A DNA stretch of 64,000 nt from Parashewanella sp965200795 (GTDB lineage: Bacteria > Pseudomonadota > Gammaproteobacteria > Enterobacterales > Shewanellaceae): the NCBI GenBank assembly GCA_965200795.1, contig CBDAVB010000003.1, positions 62,001 through 126,000 of the forward strand, given 5' to 3'. Made by a program: the position numbers and the translations under genes. Positions within the stretch are counted from its first letter, which is position 1; every line of letters starts with the position of its first letter. This document shows, one piece after another, positions 26,643 to 36,286 of the stretch. The notes below the pieces were generated by a model, which did no database searches, was not told where the DNA came from, and worked only from the letters and a program-made list of their open reading frames with translations.

Positions 26643-26698
26643 CGAACATCGTTTTGAGTATTAAAGCTGCATAAAAATTAAATTAGCCAGGAATTATA

Positions 26699-29600
26699 AT
26701 GAAGTTACAACAGCTATTTCATAAAGACATTTCCCGCCCGATTAACGGTGTTGTAAAAGCAGATCAAGTCGGTAATGAAACCGTTTTCGTAGAGCTCGAT
26801 GAATACGTTATCACCAAAGAACTTAAAGAGCATATTGAGCAGTTTTTTAAATACTACATGCCATCAGTTGATAATCCTAAAAAAGCATCAGCAACAGGTA
26901 AGTCAGGCATTTGGGTATCCGGTTTCTTTGGCTCAGGTAAGTCGCACTTCATCAAGATCATGTCTTATCTGTTAAAAAATGCAGAAACCAGCCATGACGG
27001 TGAAACCAAAAAAGCCATAGAGTTTTTTGAAGAAAAGCTTGAAGATGAGCACTTTTTATTGGGCGATATGCGTCGTGCTATCGCAAAACAAAATAATGTA
27101 ATTTTGTTCAATATCGATAGCCGTGCGGATACTGACGATAAAGAAGATGCCATTCTTAAAGTTTTTCTTAAAGTATTCAATGAGTACTTAGGTTACTCGG
27201 GCGACCATCCTCAGTTAGCGAATCTAGAAAGAACCTTTGATCAGCAAGGGAAGCTAGAAGATTTTCATCACAAATTTGAAGAGGTTTCAGGCAAAAACTG
27301 GAAGGAAGTTAGACACAATTACTATCACCATCTTGATCAGGTGATTCAGGCGTTTTCATATGTCACAGGTCAAAGCGAAGAATCAAGCGAAATAGCCATT
27401 GAACAGCTTGAAGAGACTTTTAGTTTAGATATTCAAAACTTCTGTAAATGGGTTAAGCAATATCTCGATGGCAGCCCAGAGCGTCGCATCAGTTTCTTTG
27501 TTGATGAAATCGGTCAGTTTATCGGGCAGAACACTCAAATGATGCTCAAACTTCAAACCATTACAGAAAACCTGGGTACAATTTGTGAAGGTCGAGCATG
27601 GGTTGTGGTGACCTCGCAAGAAGATATCGATGCAGTATTGGGTAAAATGCAGGAAGGCTCGAAGAAATTTGACTTCTCGCGGATTCAACAGCGTTTTGAC
27701 CGTATTTCACTGTCAAGCTCAAACGTAAACGAAGTCATTGAAAAGCGTCTGCTCGACAAAACAGAGTCAGCTCAAGAGTCACTGACAGCCTTATATAACG
27801 ACAAAGGCGATATCATTCGCAGCCAGCTTAGTTTTGAAAATACCAGCAAAGCTGAATTCTCGAATTTTACTGATGCAAACAATTTTGCTTCAAGCTACCC
27901 GTTCGCACCATATCAGTACAATTTGGTTCAAAAGGTCTTTTCTGGTATCAGTCAGGCCGGTGCGGCAGGTACGCACTTAGCCAAAGGTGAGCGTTCGTTA
28001 ATTGAGGCGTTCCAGACCGCGACCAATCAATTTGTTAATGATGAAACAGGGCGTTTAATTCCGCTTTACAGCTTTTATCCATCTATTAAAAAATTCTTAG
28101 ATACCGCTGTTGTGCGTGATATTAATCAAGCGGCGGAGAAAAACGCTATTACAGGTTTTTCTGTAAGAGTGTTAGAAACATTGTTCATGATCCGCTATGT
28201 CGATGAAATGAAATCAACCATCGATAATATTGTCACTCTCTGTATTTCTGAAGTCGATCAAGACAAGAGACAACTGCGAATCGATATTACTGAAAGCCTG
28301 GACGCACTCGAAAACAACTTGTTGATTGCCCGTCAAGGCGATGAGTACATCTTCCTGACCAACGAAGAAAAAGAAATCGAAAAAGAGATCCAAAATACTG
28401 AGATTGAAACGTCAGATGAAACCGCTGAGTTAAGCAAAATTGTATTTGATGAAATTCTGCGTAGCAGCAAAACTTATCGTTACCCTGAAAATAAACAAGA
28501 TTTTCCAGCATCCCGTTTCTGTAACGGGCAGCCATTCGAAAAGGGCTCAATGGATAACGATTTATGCTTAAAAATCATATCGCCAATCGATGCAAGTTAT
28601 GACGATATGAGTGATGCGCAATGTGGTAATGAGTCGTCAGATTCCATTCTGATTAAGCTGCAGGATAAGCCTCGTTTATTCGATGAGTTACGTACCTATA
28701 TCCGTACCGCGAAATATACCAAACGTAATGCGGGTCGTGATGCCGACATGGAATTGCTGATCCGAGCCAAAGCCGCTGAGAACAGTACTCGCCGCAAGCA
28801 GATTGTAACTGAACTGGAAGAAGCCATTAAAGAGTCAGACTTTTACTTACTGGGGCATAATTACAAAGCAAAAGGCGCAACGCCGTCAGCAATTATTGAT
28901 AATGCGTATCGTCAAGTGATTGAAGATACCTTTAATAAACTTAAATTTGTTCAATCTTATAATGGTGATATTCGTCAGCAAATTCAGCACACGTTAGCGG
29001 TGGATGACTTAAGTCAGCTGAACATTGACCTAACGGATGTTGAAGCCAGCCCTCGTGCCATTTCTGAACTAGAAAGACATATCTCTATTTGCGATGAATA
29101 TGGCAGACCGCTTACTGCCGGTGATTTAGTGAAAAAATTCTCCCGCAGGCCATTTGGGTGGAATGACAACGAGATCATCCTGATGATTGCTCGCCTGGCC
29201 GCTGCCAATAAAATCACTTTGCAAGCGAACCAGCAAGATGTGCCGTTAAGAAATGCTTTTGAGCACCTTGATAAAATCGCGAAACGAGCGAACTTGCGTA
29301 TTCGCCGCATTATGCAGCAGTCAGAAGCGAATCTTAAAAAAGCGGTCAGACTTTATAAAGACGTATTCCACAAAAATGCACCCGCGTCTGAAAAAGAGCT
29401 ACATGAACAGGCATTGCGGCATATTAAAGGTATGCTCGCTAAATTACAGTCGTTTAAAGCTAAATCCACTACGGGTAAGTTTCCGGGTAAAACTGAAATT
29501 GAAGACGGCATTCAGCGTTTATCAGCCTTAACAGAGCAGCAAGGCAGCTATAAATTCATTGACGAATTTTTACGTCAGGGCTCTGAGTTAGCGGATTTTG

Positions 29601-30385
29601 AAGAAGATTACGAAGAGCTTGAAGTTTTTTACGACAAACAATTTGCTACATGGCAAAGTTTAGCTCATGCGCTAAATGTCGAATTTGCTAAAAACCTTCA
29701 CTTGCTTAAAACATCTGATGAGGCAAATACGGCGCTTGAAAAACTACAAACCATTTATGATGCCGAGCGTCCTTACGACAAGATCCGCCAAGTACAGGGA
29801 CTTATTGAAACGGTTCAATCAGTCAATAGTGAACTGTTAGCTAGCCAACGTAAATTTGTTGCGAGCAAACTTGAAACCGCAATGGCTGACGTGCAGCAAC
29901 ACATTACAGAAGCAAAAGCGCCAGATAACATCAGTAACCAAGCGTTACGTCCGCTGCAACTTTCGCTTAAGCATTTAGAGCAGCTGACAAGTATTGCTGA
30001 GATCAATCAAGAGTTAAGTAATTCTTCACATCTAGTCGAACAAGCTGACGAAATTATCAATGCCTTTATTGAGCAGCAGCATAAGCAAGCTATTGAAGCT
30101 GAAAAGCGTAAACAAACTGAAAAAACATCTGATACCAGTGCTAGTAATACATCGACAGGCTACAGCGCAACAACAACTACAGGCGCAGAGCCTGAAAAAG
30201 TTGCTGAGCCAGTCATAATAACTAAAGCTAAAAAAGTGGTTACGGTAAACACTAGCGAAATATACCAAGAGTTAAATAAAACCACTTACCTTGAAACACA
30301 AAAGGAATTGGATGATTACCTTGATGCTCTCAAACAAGAGCTATCAGGACTGATTGCCACTAACCATAAGGTACGGATTAAATAA
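26699..30385 (+). CDS. brxC: BrxC, large BREX ATPase
   Basis: 1228 residues; a P-loop ATPase needed for defence, and in most tested systems for methylation. Walker A is SGFFGSGKSHF near residue 78, and the Walker B-like FFVDEIGQFI is near residue 267. The rest is largely helical, with a predicted coiled-coil C-terminal third and a Ser/Thr-rich low-complexity stretch near residue 1150 (SDTSASNTSTGYSATTTTG). AGGAA precedes the ATG. The stop overlaps the next start by one base (TAATG). Confidence 0.95.
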   Translation: MKLQQLFHKDISRPINGVVKADQVGNETVFVELDEYVITKELKEHIEQFFKYYMPSVDNPKKASATGKSGIWVSGFFGSGKSHFIKIMSYLLKNAETSHDGETKKAIEFFEEKLEDEHFLLGDMRRAIAKQNNVILFNIDSRADTDDKEDAILKVFLKVFNEYLGYSGDHPQLANLERTFDQQGKLEDFHHKFEEVSGKNWKEVRHNYYHHLDQVIQAFSYVTGQSEESSEIAIEQLEETFSLDIQNFCKWVKQYLDGSPERRISFFVDEIGQFIGQNTQMMLKLQTITENLGTICEGRAWVVVTSQEDIDAVLGKMQEGSKKFDFSRIQQRFDRISLSSSNVNEVIEKRLLDKTESAQESLTALYNDKGDIIRSQLSFENTSKAEFSNFTDANNFASSYPFAPYQYNLVQKVFSGISQAGAAGTHLAKGERSLIEAFQTATNQFVNDETGRLIPLYSFYPSIKKFLDTAVVRDINQAAEKNAITGFSVRVLETLFMIRYVDEMKSTIDNIVTLCISEVDQDKRQLRIDITESLDALENNLLIARQGDEYIFLTNEEKEIEKEIQNTEIETSDETAELSKIVFDEILRSSKTYRYPENKQDFPASRFCNGQPFEKGSMDNDLCLKIISPIDASYDDMSDAQCGNESSDSILIKLQDKPRLFDELRTYIRTAKYTKRNAGRDADMELLIRAKAAENSTRRKQIVTELEEAIKESDFYLLGHNYKAKGATPSAIIDNAYRQVIEDTFNKLKFVQSYNGDIRQQIQHTLAVDDLSQLNIDLTDVEASPRAISELERHISICDEYGRPLTAGDLVKKFSRRPFGWNDNEIILMIARLAAANKITLQANQQDVPLRNAFEHLDKIAKRANLRIRRIMQQSEANLKKAVRLYKDVFHKNAPASEKELHEQALRHIKGMLAKLQSFKAKSTTGKFPGKTEIEDGIQRLSALTEQQGSYKFIDEFLRQGSELADFEEDYEELEVFYDKQFATWQSLAHALNVEFAKNLHLLKTSDEANTALEKLQTIYDAERPYDKIRQVQGLIETVQSVNSELLASQRKFVASKLETAMADVQQHITEAKAPDNISNQALRPLQLSLKHLEQLTSIAEINQELSNSSHLVEQADEIINAFIEQQHKQAIEAEKRKQTEKTSDTSASNTSTGYSATTTTGAEPEKVAEPVIITKAKKVVTVNTSEIYQELNKTTYLETQKELDDYLDALKQELSGLIATNHKVRIK

Positions 30386-31929
30386 TGGCATTACCTATCG
30401 ACATTCACGCTCTCCTAAAGGGGAGCATTATCGAAACTGAGCGTATCGAATTTAAAACAGGATGGAATCCTGAAGTTATCGTGCGTTCGATTTGTGCTTT
30501 TGCTAACGACTTAAACAACGTTGGTGGAGGTTACATCGTAGTGGGTGTTGAAGAACAAGACGGTGTGGCAGTGATGCCACCCGTTGGGCTTGCCGCAAAT
30601 AAAATCGATGCCATTCAAAAAGAGCTGTTGCAGATATGTCATTATATTCAGCCTGACTACTTCCCAGTTGTTCATCCGGAGAGAATCGCTGATCGCTATA
30701 TTCTCATTATCTGGTGTCCTCCCGGTCAATATCGACCGTACAAAGCACCAAAAACCTTGGGTAAGAAAGATCAAATCAATAAGCCCTATTATATTCGTCG
30801 TATGTCATCAACGGTTGAAGCCAAAGACAGTGATTTACTGCGGTTAATGGAATTTGCTGGTCGCACGCCTTTTGATAACCAAATTAACTATCATGCGAGC
30901 ATCAACGACATCAGCATGTTACACATTAGCAACTTTTTAAGTGCCATTAACAGTGAGTTGCTGAGCGATGTACCTACCATGCCTAAAGCGGATCTATTCA
31001 GGCAAATGCGTATCGCAGCAGGCGCAGAGGAAAACTTTCACCCGTTAAATATTGGGCTACTTATGTTTGCCGATAAACCCCATGAGTTTTTCAGGGGGGC
31101 ACGAATAGAGCTAGTACAATATTTTGATGGCATTGGTGATAAATTCCAAGAAACCTATTTTGAAGGCCCAGTTTGGCTACAGCTCAAAGAAGCGCTAGCT
31201 TACATAAAAAGCCAAGTGCTCAAAGAGCAAGTGCTAAAAAAAGACGATAAAGCTGAAGCAGAGCGCTGCTTTAATTACCCATTTCCAGCCATTGAAGAAG
31301 CCTTAGCCAATGCGGTATTTCATAAAGGCTACGACAAACAAAATCCAATAGAAGTATCCATTCGCCCTGACCGAATTGAAATATCGAATTTTCCGGGGCC
31401 ATTACCGCCAGTTAATCAAGCCATGCTAAAACAGCAAAGGATAGTATCAAGAGACACCAGAAACGCTAGACTAGGCGACTTTTTAAAAGATCTGGACTTA
31501 ACCGAAGGCAGGGGCACTGGTATTCGTAAGATCCGAAGTCAAATGCAACGCAATGGTTCACCTGCACCGAATTTTATTACCGATGAAAACAATGTGTTTT
31601 TTATTGCAGAGTTGTTATTACACCCAGCTTTTGAACAGAACACCGACCCTGACTTTAAGCAAGTGACCGACCAAGTCACCGACCAAGTCACCGACCAAGT
31701 CAAAACCGTCTTGTCTTGCTTGCAACATGCTCCGCTTAGTAGGGAAGAATGTATGGAAAAACTCGGCTTAAAGCACAGACAAAGTTTCAGAGAAAGCTAC
31801 ATAACACCAGCCCTTGAACAAGGGTTGATAGCAATGACCATTCCAGAAAAACCGCAAAGCCGCTTGCAAAAATATCGCATCACACCTCAAGGGCGAGCTG
31901 TATTAACCCAATTAAAAGATGAAAAATAA
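30385..31929 (+). CDS. AlbA_2 (Schlafen-like) and GHKL ATPase domain protein, BREX accessory
   Basis: 514 residues. The N-terminal AlbA_2 domain (TERIEFKTGWN, GGGYIVVGVEEQ) is a Schlafen-like putative nucleic-acid-binding fold. A GHKL/RecG-like ATPase-type domain follows (EALANAVFHKGYDKQNPIEV near 300, GRGTGIRKIRSQM near 376). It ends in a winged-helix segment. A linker repeats VTDQ three times (12-bp DNA repeats at 31661-31696), common in this family. It is translationally coupled on both sides (TAATG overlaps), so it belongs to the operon. It is not BrxU (no GmrSD domain), although some BREX loci have brxU at this place. The role is unknown. Confidence 0.8.
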   Translation: MALPIDIHALLKGSIIETERIEFKTGWNPEVIVRSICAFANDLNNVGGGYIVVGVEEQDGVAVMPPVGLAANKIDAIQKELLQICHYIQPDYFPVVHPERIADRYILIIWCPPGQYRPYKAPKTLGKKDQINKPYYIRRMSSTVEAKDSDLLRLMEFAGRTPFDNQINYHASINDISMLHISNFLSAINSELLSDVPTMPKADLFRQMRIAAGAEENFHPLNIGLLMFADKPHEFFRGARIELVQYFDGIGDKFQETYFEGPVWLQLKEALAYIKSQVLKEQVLKKDDKAEAERCFNYPFPAIEEALANAVFHKGYDKQNPIEVSIRPDRIEISNFPGPLPPVNQAMLKQQRIVSRDTRNARLGDFLKDLDLTEGRGTGIRKIRSQMQRNGSPAPNFITDENNVFFIAELLLHPAFEQNTDPDFKQVTDQVTDQVTDQVKTVLSCLQHAPLSREECMEKLGLKHRQSFRESYITPALEQGLIAMTIPEKPQSRLQKYRITPQGRAVLTQLKDEK

Positions 31930-34900
31930 TGAACACTAATAAACTAAAAGCTTATGCGCCTAAAGCTCGAGTTGCTTTTATGGCGGCTGTTGAAAAACGA
32001 GCGGCAACCTTAGGTTTATATGAAGACAGCATCGCTGATATGACGGTTGACGGCGACAGCGCTGTTATCGAGGGGCGAGTGTTTACCCGTAAACAAGGTC
32101 AGCAACGTAATCAGTTGGTCAGGCGTATAAAAGACTTAGGCACGCATAATGACAAGCTGGCGCTAAAAGACGGCTTTAAGCAGTTTATTAATGAAATCGC
32201 CTTTACATGGTTTAACCGCTTAACCGCCATTCGTTATATGGAGGTGAATGAATACCTAGATCATAGTTTCCGGGTATTAACCAAAGCCGAAGGTGCAGAG
32301 TTTGGCGAAGGTTTTGAGATTTTAGGCTCCGCGGCCGATGTCGCAGAGGACTTAGGTTTAAACAAAACCGAAATCGTCGATATGCTGCTTGACGGCAATA
32401 AAGAAGAAGAACTGTATCGAGCAATCTTATTAGGGCAATGTCATCAATTAAGCCAAGCAATGCCGCTTGTTTTTGGTAAAGAAGGGTTTGAAAAACTGGA
32501 TGATGCCACAGAGCTGCTGTTGCCGGACAACCTCACCAAAACCGACTCGATATTAAAAGACTTGGTGAACGACATACCAGAAGACAACTGGCAACAAATT
32601 GAAGTTATTGGCTGGTTGTATCAGTTCTACATTTCAGAGCACAAAGATGCGGTGATTGGTAAAGTCGTCAAGCGTGAAGATATTCCCGCCGCTACCCAGC
32701 TATTTACCCCAAACTGGATTGTAAAATATCTCGTCCAGAACTCATTAGGGCGTCAGTGGTTAGCTACCTATCCAGATTCTGAACTGCAAGACAAAATGGA
32801 ATACTACATCACGCCTGCACAGCAGAGTGATGAGGTAATTGAGCAGTTAAAAGCCATTACCCCAAGTAGTATTGATCCTGAGCAAATCAAAGTGCTTGAT
32901 CCTGCATGTGGCTCAGGTCATATCTTGGTAGAAGTGTATGAAGTATTGCGTGAAATTTACATTGAGCGCGGCTATCGAACTCGTGAAATTCCGCAATTAA
33001 TTCTTACCAAAAACATTTACGGTTTGGACATTGATGATCGTGCGGCGCAAATGGCCGCCTTTGCGGTAATGATGAAAGCCCGTGAAGACGACAGCCGTAT
33101 TTTCAGCAGAGATATCAAACTTAACATTCACTCGATGCAGTCCAGTGAACATCTTAATATTGATAAACTCTGGGATGATTTAAACCTAGAAGGCAAACAT
33201 AAAACTGGCGATGTAGAGGACCTATTCGGCTCTCCGTCTTCTGTCACACCAGCGCAGGCTGGTGTCCAGCGCCTTTCAAAAAATTCAAACGTCTTCACTC
33301 AATACTATGAGCTGCTAAAAATACTCAAAACCGCCTTTATCCAAGCCAAAGATTTAGGCTCTCTTATTAATGTTAGCACCGAGCTTGATGCCAAAGTTTC
33401 ACACATACTAAGAGATATTGCAGCCAAAGAACGTGAGCTAGCCAAGCTGGATAAAAGCATTAAAAAAGCCGAAGGAGACCTTAAGCTCATCAATCAACTT
33501 GAAGATGAAAAACAGCAATTAGAAGCTGAACTTTTCACCCTTGAAGGCGAAAGCCAGTTTTACCAGCAGCTAACCAATAACTATTTTGATTTGATAGCCA
33601 GCCTTCAATCCATCTTAGTGGAAAAGCAGCAAGCGACTGATGCAGCCGCAAAAGAGGCTGCAAGCATACTGTTACCTTTTGTTGAACAAGCCATTATTTT
33701 AGCGACTAAATATGATGTTGCCGTTGCCAACCCGCCTTATATGGGTTCAAAAGGCATGAATGCAGCGTTAAAAGATTTTGCTAAAGTTCATTATCCGAAT
33801 TCAAAGTCGGATTTATTTGCCATATTTATGGAGCGAGTATTTAAGTTCCTTAACGAGGCAGGCTATAACGCCCAAGTAAATATGCAGTCTTGGATGTTCC
33901 TCTCCAGCTTTGAAAAAATGCGTGAATCATTGCTCGACACCAAAACCTTCATCACTATGGCGCATCTTGGCGCTCGTGCTTTTGGGCAAATTTCAGGTGA
34001 AGTAGTGCAAACTACAGCTTGGGTATTAAACAAAAAGCATGTCGATGGTTTCCAACCGTCTTTTCTTCGGTTGATTCAGGGTAATGAGGAAGAAAAAAAA
34101 CAAGCGCTTTTAGCGAAACAAAACTTGTTTAATGAAACGCAGCAAGACGACTTCAAAAAAATTCCAGGAAGTCCTATTGCGTATTGGGTTTCGAGGGGGC
34201 TTAGAAATAAATTTATTGGTGAGTCTATTGGTACGAATACGGTGTCTGATGGACAAACAAAAACAGGAGACAACGATAAATATTTACGTCAATTTTGGGA
34301 AGTTAATTTCTCAAAAATAGGAATTTCAAAAAAGTGGGTTAAACATCCCAAAGGAGGTTCTTTTCGAAAATGGTATGGAAATGTTGATTGGGTCATAGAT
34401 TGGTCTGAAACTGCAAGAAATCATTATAGAAAAGATCGAGTGGCAAGGATTCTTCCGGAATATTTATGGGATAAGAAAGGTTTTTGCTGGACACTTATTA
34501 CGTCAGGAGAGCAATCTTTTCGGTTCGTTGATAAAGATGAAATATTTAACTTAGCAGCTCCAACTTTATTTCCAAAAAATCAAGAAGAGACATATTTCTT
34601 TTTAGCGATAGCAAATTCCCCTGTTGGTACATTTATAGCTAAGATAATAAACCCTACACTGAACATGAATGTAGGTGAGATTCAGAGTATTCCAGTTATT
34701 AGAAATGAAGTACAACAATTAACGAGTTTATCTAAAGATTTGACAGAGTTATCAAAGAGCGACTGGGATTCATTTGAAGGGTCATTAGATTTTAAAGAAT
34801 CTCCTTTAGTCAATGAAAATCTTTTTACGATCGCAGGTAGTTATTCTCGTTATTATGAGCGTAACATTAAAGATGTTAATTTATGCAGAGAAAAAGAAGA

Positions 34901-35840
34901 GTTACTTAATCAAATTATTTTATCTGAGTATGACTTAGATAATGAGCTTGAAAGTGAAGTTCATATTCAGAATATATCCTTACTTAGAAATCCTGCTTAT
35001 AGATATGCCAGTGATAGTAGTGTCCAAGAAGGATTTCAATCGGATACACTCTCTGAGCTTGTTAGCTACTCCATTGGCAACATGATGGGACGCTACTCCT
35101 TAGACCGTGAAGGCTTAGTCTACGCCCATTCAGGCAATAACGGCTTTAAAGAGCTTGTTGCTGACGGTGCTTATAAAACCTTCCCAGCCGATGATGATGG
35201 TATTGTGCCATTAGCCGATGAAGAATGGTTATTTGATGACGATGCCACCACTCGCTTTAAAGAATTTGTTAAAACCGTATGGGGCGATGAACATTTACAA
35301 GAAAACCTCGATTTTGTCGCTGAAAGCTTATGTTTAGATGCCATAAAGCCCCTTTCTTCTAAAAAAGGGCAGGGCGAAAGCTCAATGGCGACCATTCGCC
35401 GTTATTTCTCCACCCAGTTTTACAAAGATCATTTAAAAACCTACAAAAAACGCCCGATTTACTGGCTGTTCAGCAGCGGTAAAGAAAAAGCCTTTGAGTG
35501 TTTAGTATATCTGCACCGCTATAACGAAGGCACGCTATCACGTATGCGTACCGAATACGTCACCCCGCTGATGGGTAAACTCGAAAGCCGCAAAGGGATT
35601 TTAGAGGACTCACAAGCCACTGCCAGCAACGCAGAAAAACGAGCCATAGATAAAGAGCTAAAATCTATCGACAAAAAGCAAACTGAACTAGCCGCGTTTG
35701 ACGAGGAACTCAAACACCTCGCAGAAATGAAAATCAGCCTCAACCTCGACGACGGCGTAAAAGTCAATTACGGCAAATTCGGCAACCTCCTCGCCGACGT
35801 AAAAGCCATCCACGGTAAAAAGCCAGAGGGTGTGAAGTAG
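31929..35840 (+). CDS. pglX: PglX (BrxX), BREX adenine-specific DNA methyltransferase
   Basis: Methylates adenine in a non-palindromic site on host DNA and marks self; it is also needed for defence. At 1303 residues it is somewhat longer than usual (about 1200). The SAM-binding motif is VLDPACGSGHILVEVYEVL near residue 320, and the catalytic NPPY is in VAVANPPYMGS near residue 600. The C-terminal target-recognition region follows, and a Lys/Glu-rich coiled coil is present near the end. A REP-like palindrome (33246-33265) is inserted in frame near residue 440, giving SSVTPAQAGVQ. The frame is intact. Confidence 0.95.
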   Translation: MNTNKLKAYAPKARVAFMAAVEKRAATLGLYEDSIADMTVDGDSAVIEGRVFTRKQGQQRNQLVRRIKDLGTHNDKLALKDGFKQFINEIAFTWFNRLTAIRYMEVNEYLDHSFRVLTKAEGAEFGEGFEILGSAADVAEDLGLNKTEIVDMLLDGNKEEELYRAILLGQCHQLSQAMPLVFGKEGFEKLDDATELLLPDNLTKTDSILKDLVNDIPEDNWQQIEVIGWLYQFYISEHKDAVIGKVVKREDIPAATQLFTPNWIVKYLVQNSLGRQWLATYPDSELQDKMEYYITPAQQSDEVIEQLKAITPSSIDPEQIKVLDPACGSGHILVEVYEVLREIYIERGYRTREIPQLILTKNIYGLDIDDRAAQMAAFAVMMKAREDDSRIFSRDIKLNIHSMQSSEHLNIDKLWDDLNLEGKHKTGDVEDLFGSPSSVTPAQAGVQRLSKNSNVFTQYYELLKILKTAFIQAKDLGSLINVSTELDAKVSHILRDIAAKERELAKLDKSIKKAEGDLKLINQLEDEKQQLEAELFTLEGESQFYQQLTNNYFDLIASLQSILVEKQQATDAAAKEAASILLPFVEQAIILATKYDVAVANPPYMGSKGMNAALKDFAKVHYPNSKSDLFAIFMERVFKFLNEAGYNAQVNMQSWMFLSSFEKMRESLLDTKTFITMAHLGARAFGQISGEVVQTTAWVLNKKHVDGFQPSFLRLIQGNEEEKKQALLAKQNLFNETQQDDFKKIPGSPIAYWVSRGLRNKFIGESIGTNTVSDGQTKTGDNDKYLRQFWEVNFSKIGISKKWVKHPKGGSFRKWYGNVDWVIDWSETARNHYRKDRVARILPEYLWDKKGFCWTLITSGEQSFRFVDKDEIFNLAAPTLFPKNQEETYFFLAIANSPVGTFIAKIINPTLNMNVGEIQSIPVIRNEVQQLTSLSKDLTELSKSDWDSFEGSLDFKESPLVNENLFTIAGSYSRYYERNIKDVNLCREKEELLNQIILSEYDLDNELESEVHIQNISLLRNPAYRYASDSSVQEGFQSDTLSELVSYSIGNMMGRYSLDREGLVYAHSGNNGFKELVADGAYKTFPADDDGIVPLADEEWLFDDDATTRFKEFVKTVWGDEHLQENLDFVAESLCLDAIKPLSSKKGQGESSMATIRRYFSTQFYKDHLKTYKKRPIYWLFSSGKEKAFECLVYLHRYNEGTLSRMRTEYVTPLMGKLESRKGILEDSQATASNAEKRAIDKELKSIDKKQTELAAFDEELKHLAEMKISLNLDDGVKVNYGKFGNLLADVKAIHGKKPEGVK
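33246..33265. repeat. REP-like palindrome inside pglX
   Basis: ACACCAGC, loop GCAG, GCTGGTGT: an 8-bp perfect stem of the same type as the intergenic palindromes at 22540-22559 and 55419-55438. It adds codons without breaking the frame, in a region between the SAM-binding motif and NPPY. Confidence 0.7.
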
Positions 35841-35842
35841 CT

Positions 35843-36286
35843 TTGGAAAAAAAGTTAACCATATCTAAGCATCAGAAAAAGAGTTTAAAAGTGATTTTAG
35901 ACTCTTTGCCTGATTACGAAAAAATCAAAGGTGCCGAGTCATTTTTACTTGGATATATTGCGTTTGAGTCATTAGTAAGGAAAGTTTGGCATTTCTATCG
36001 AAGTTCAAAATCAAATAAAGGTAGCAGTGAAACACATGCTCCTTTGCCATTACCATCAGTAAAAAGTACATTTTCTGCATACAATATTAAAGTTTCTGAT
36101 GCTGTGATTACTGCTATTCTCAGTTCTGATATGAAGAAGCGAGGTTCAATGAGTGCTAGAAACTTAAGGAATGGTTTGGTGCATCAATGGAAAGAGAATG
36201 ATCGACTAGAAGTCATAGAAAGGTATGATGAGCTAATGAGTTACCTCAAAAAAGTCATTGCAGCTATAAAAGTAATAATGAAATGA
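35843..36286 (+). CDS. HEPN-domain protein embedded in the BREX operon
   Basis: 147 residues, all helical by appearance. It carries the HEPN RNase signature R-x4-H at Arg109-His114 (RNLRNGLVHQW), within a final helix pair. HEPN proteins are often RNases acting in toxin-antitoxin and abortive-infection systems. No MNT nucleotidyltransferase antitoxin gene is adjacent. The start is a TTG at 35843, two bases after pglX. The last four bases overlap pglZ (ATGA), so it is translated as part of the operon. RNase activity is inference; some HEPN proteins are binding proteins only. Confidence 0.7.
   Translation: MEKKLTISKHQKKSLKVILDSLPDYEKIKGAESFLLGYIAFESLVRKVWHFYRSSKSNKGSSETHAPLPLPSVKSTFSAYNIKVSDAVITAILSSDMKKRGSMSARNLRNGLVHQWKENDRLEVIERYDELMSYLKKVIAAIKVIMK

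Noticed and set aside
31661..31703. 12-bp tandem repeat as a phase-variation tract
   Set aside because: The unit is a multiple of three and encodes a VTDQ linker common in this protein family, so copy changes would keep the frame.
30385..31929. BrxU or another GmrSD-type enzyme at this BREX position
   Set aside because: No GmrSD motifs are present; the domains are AlbA_2 and GHKL-like.
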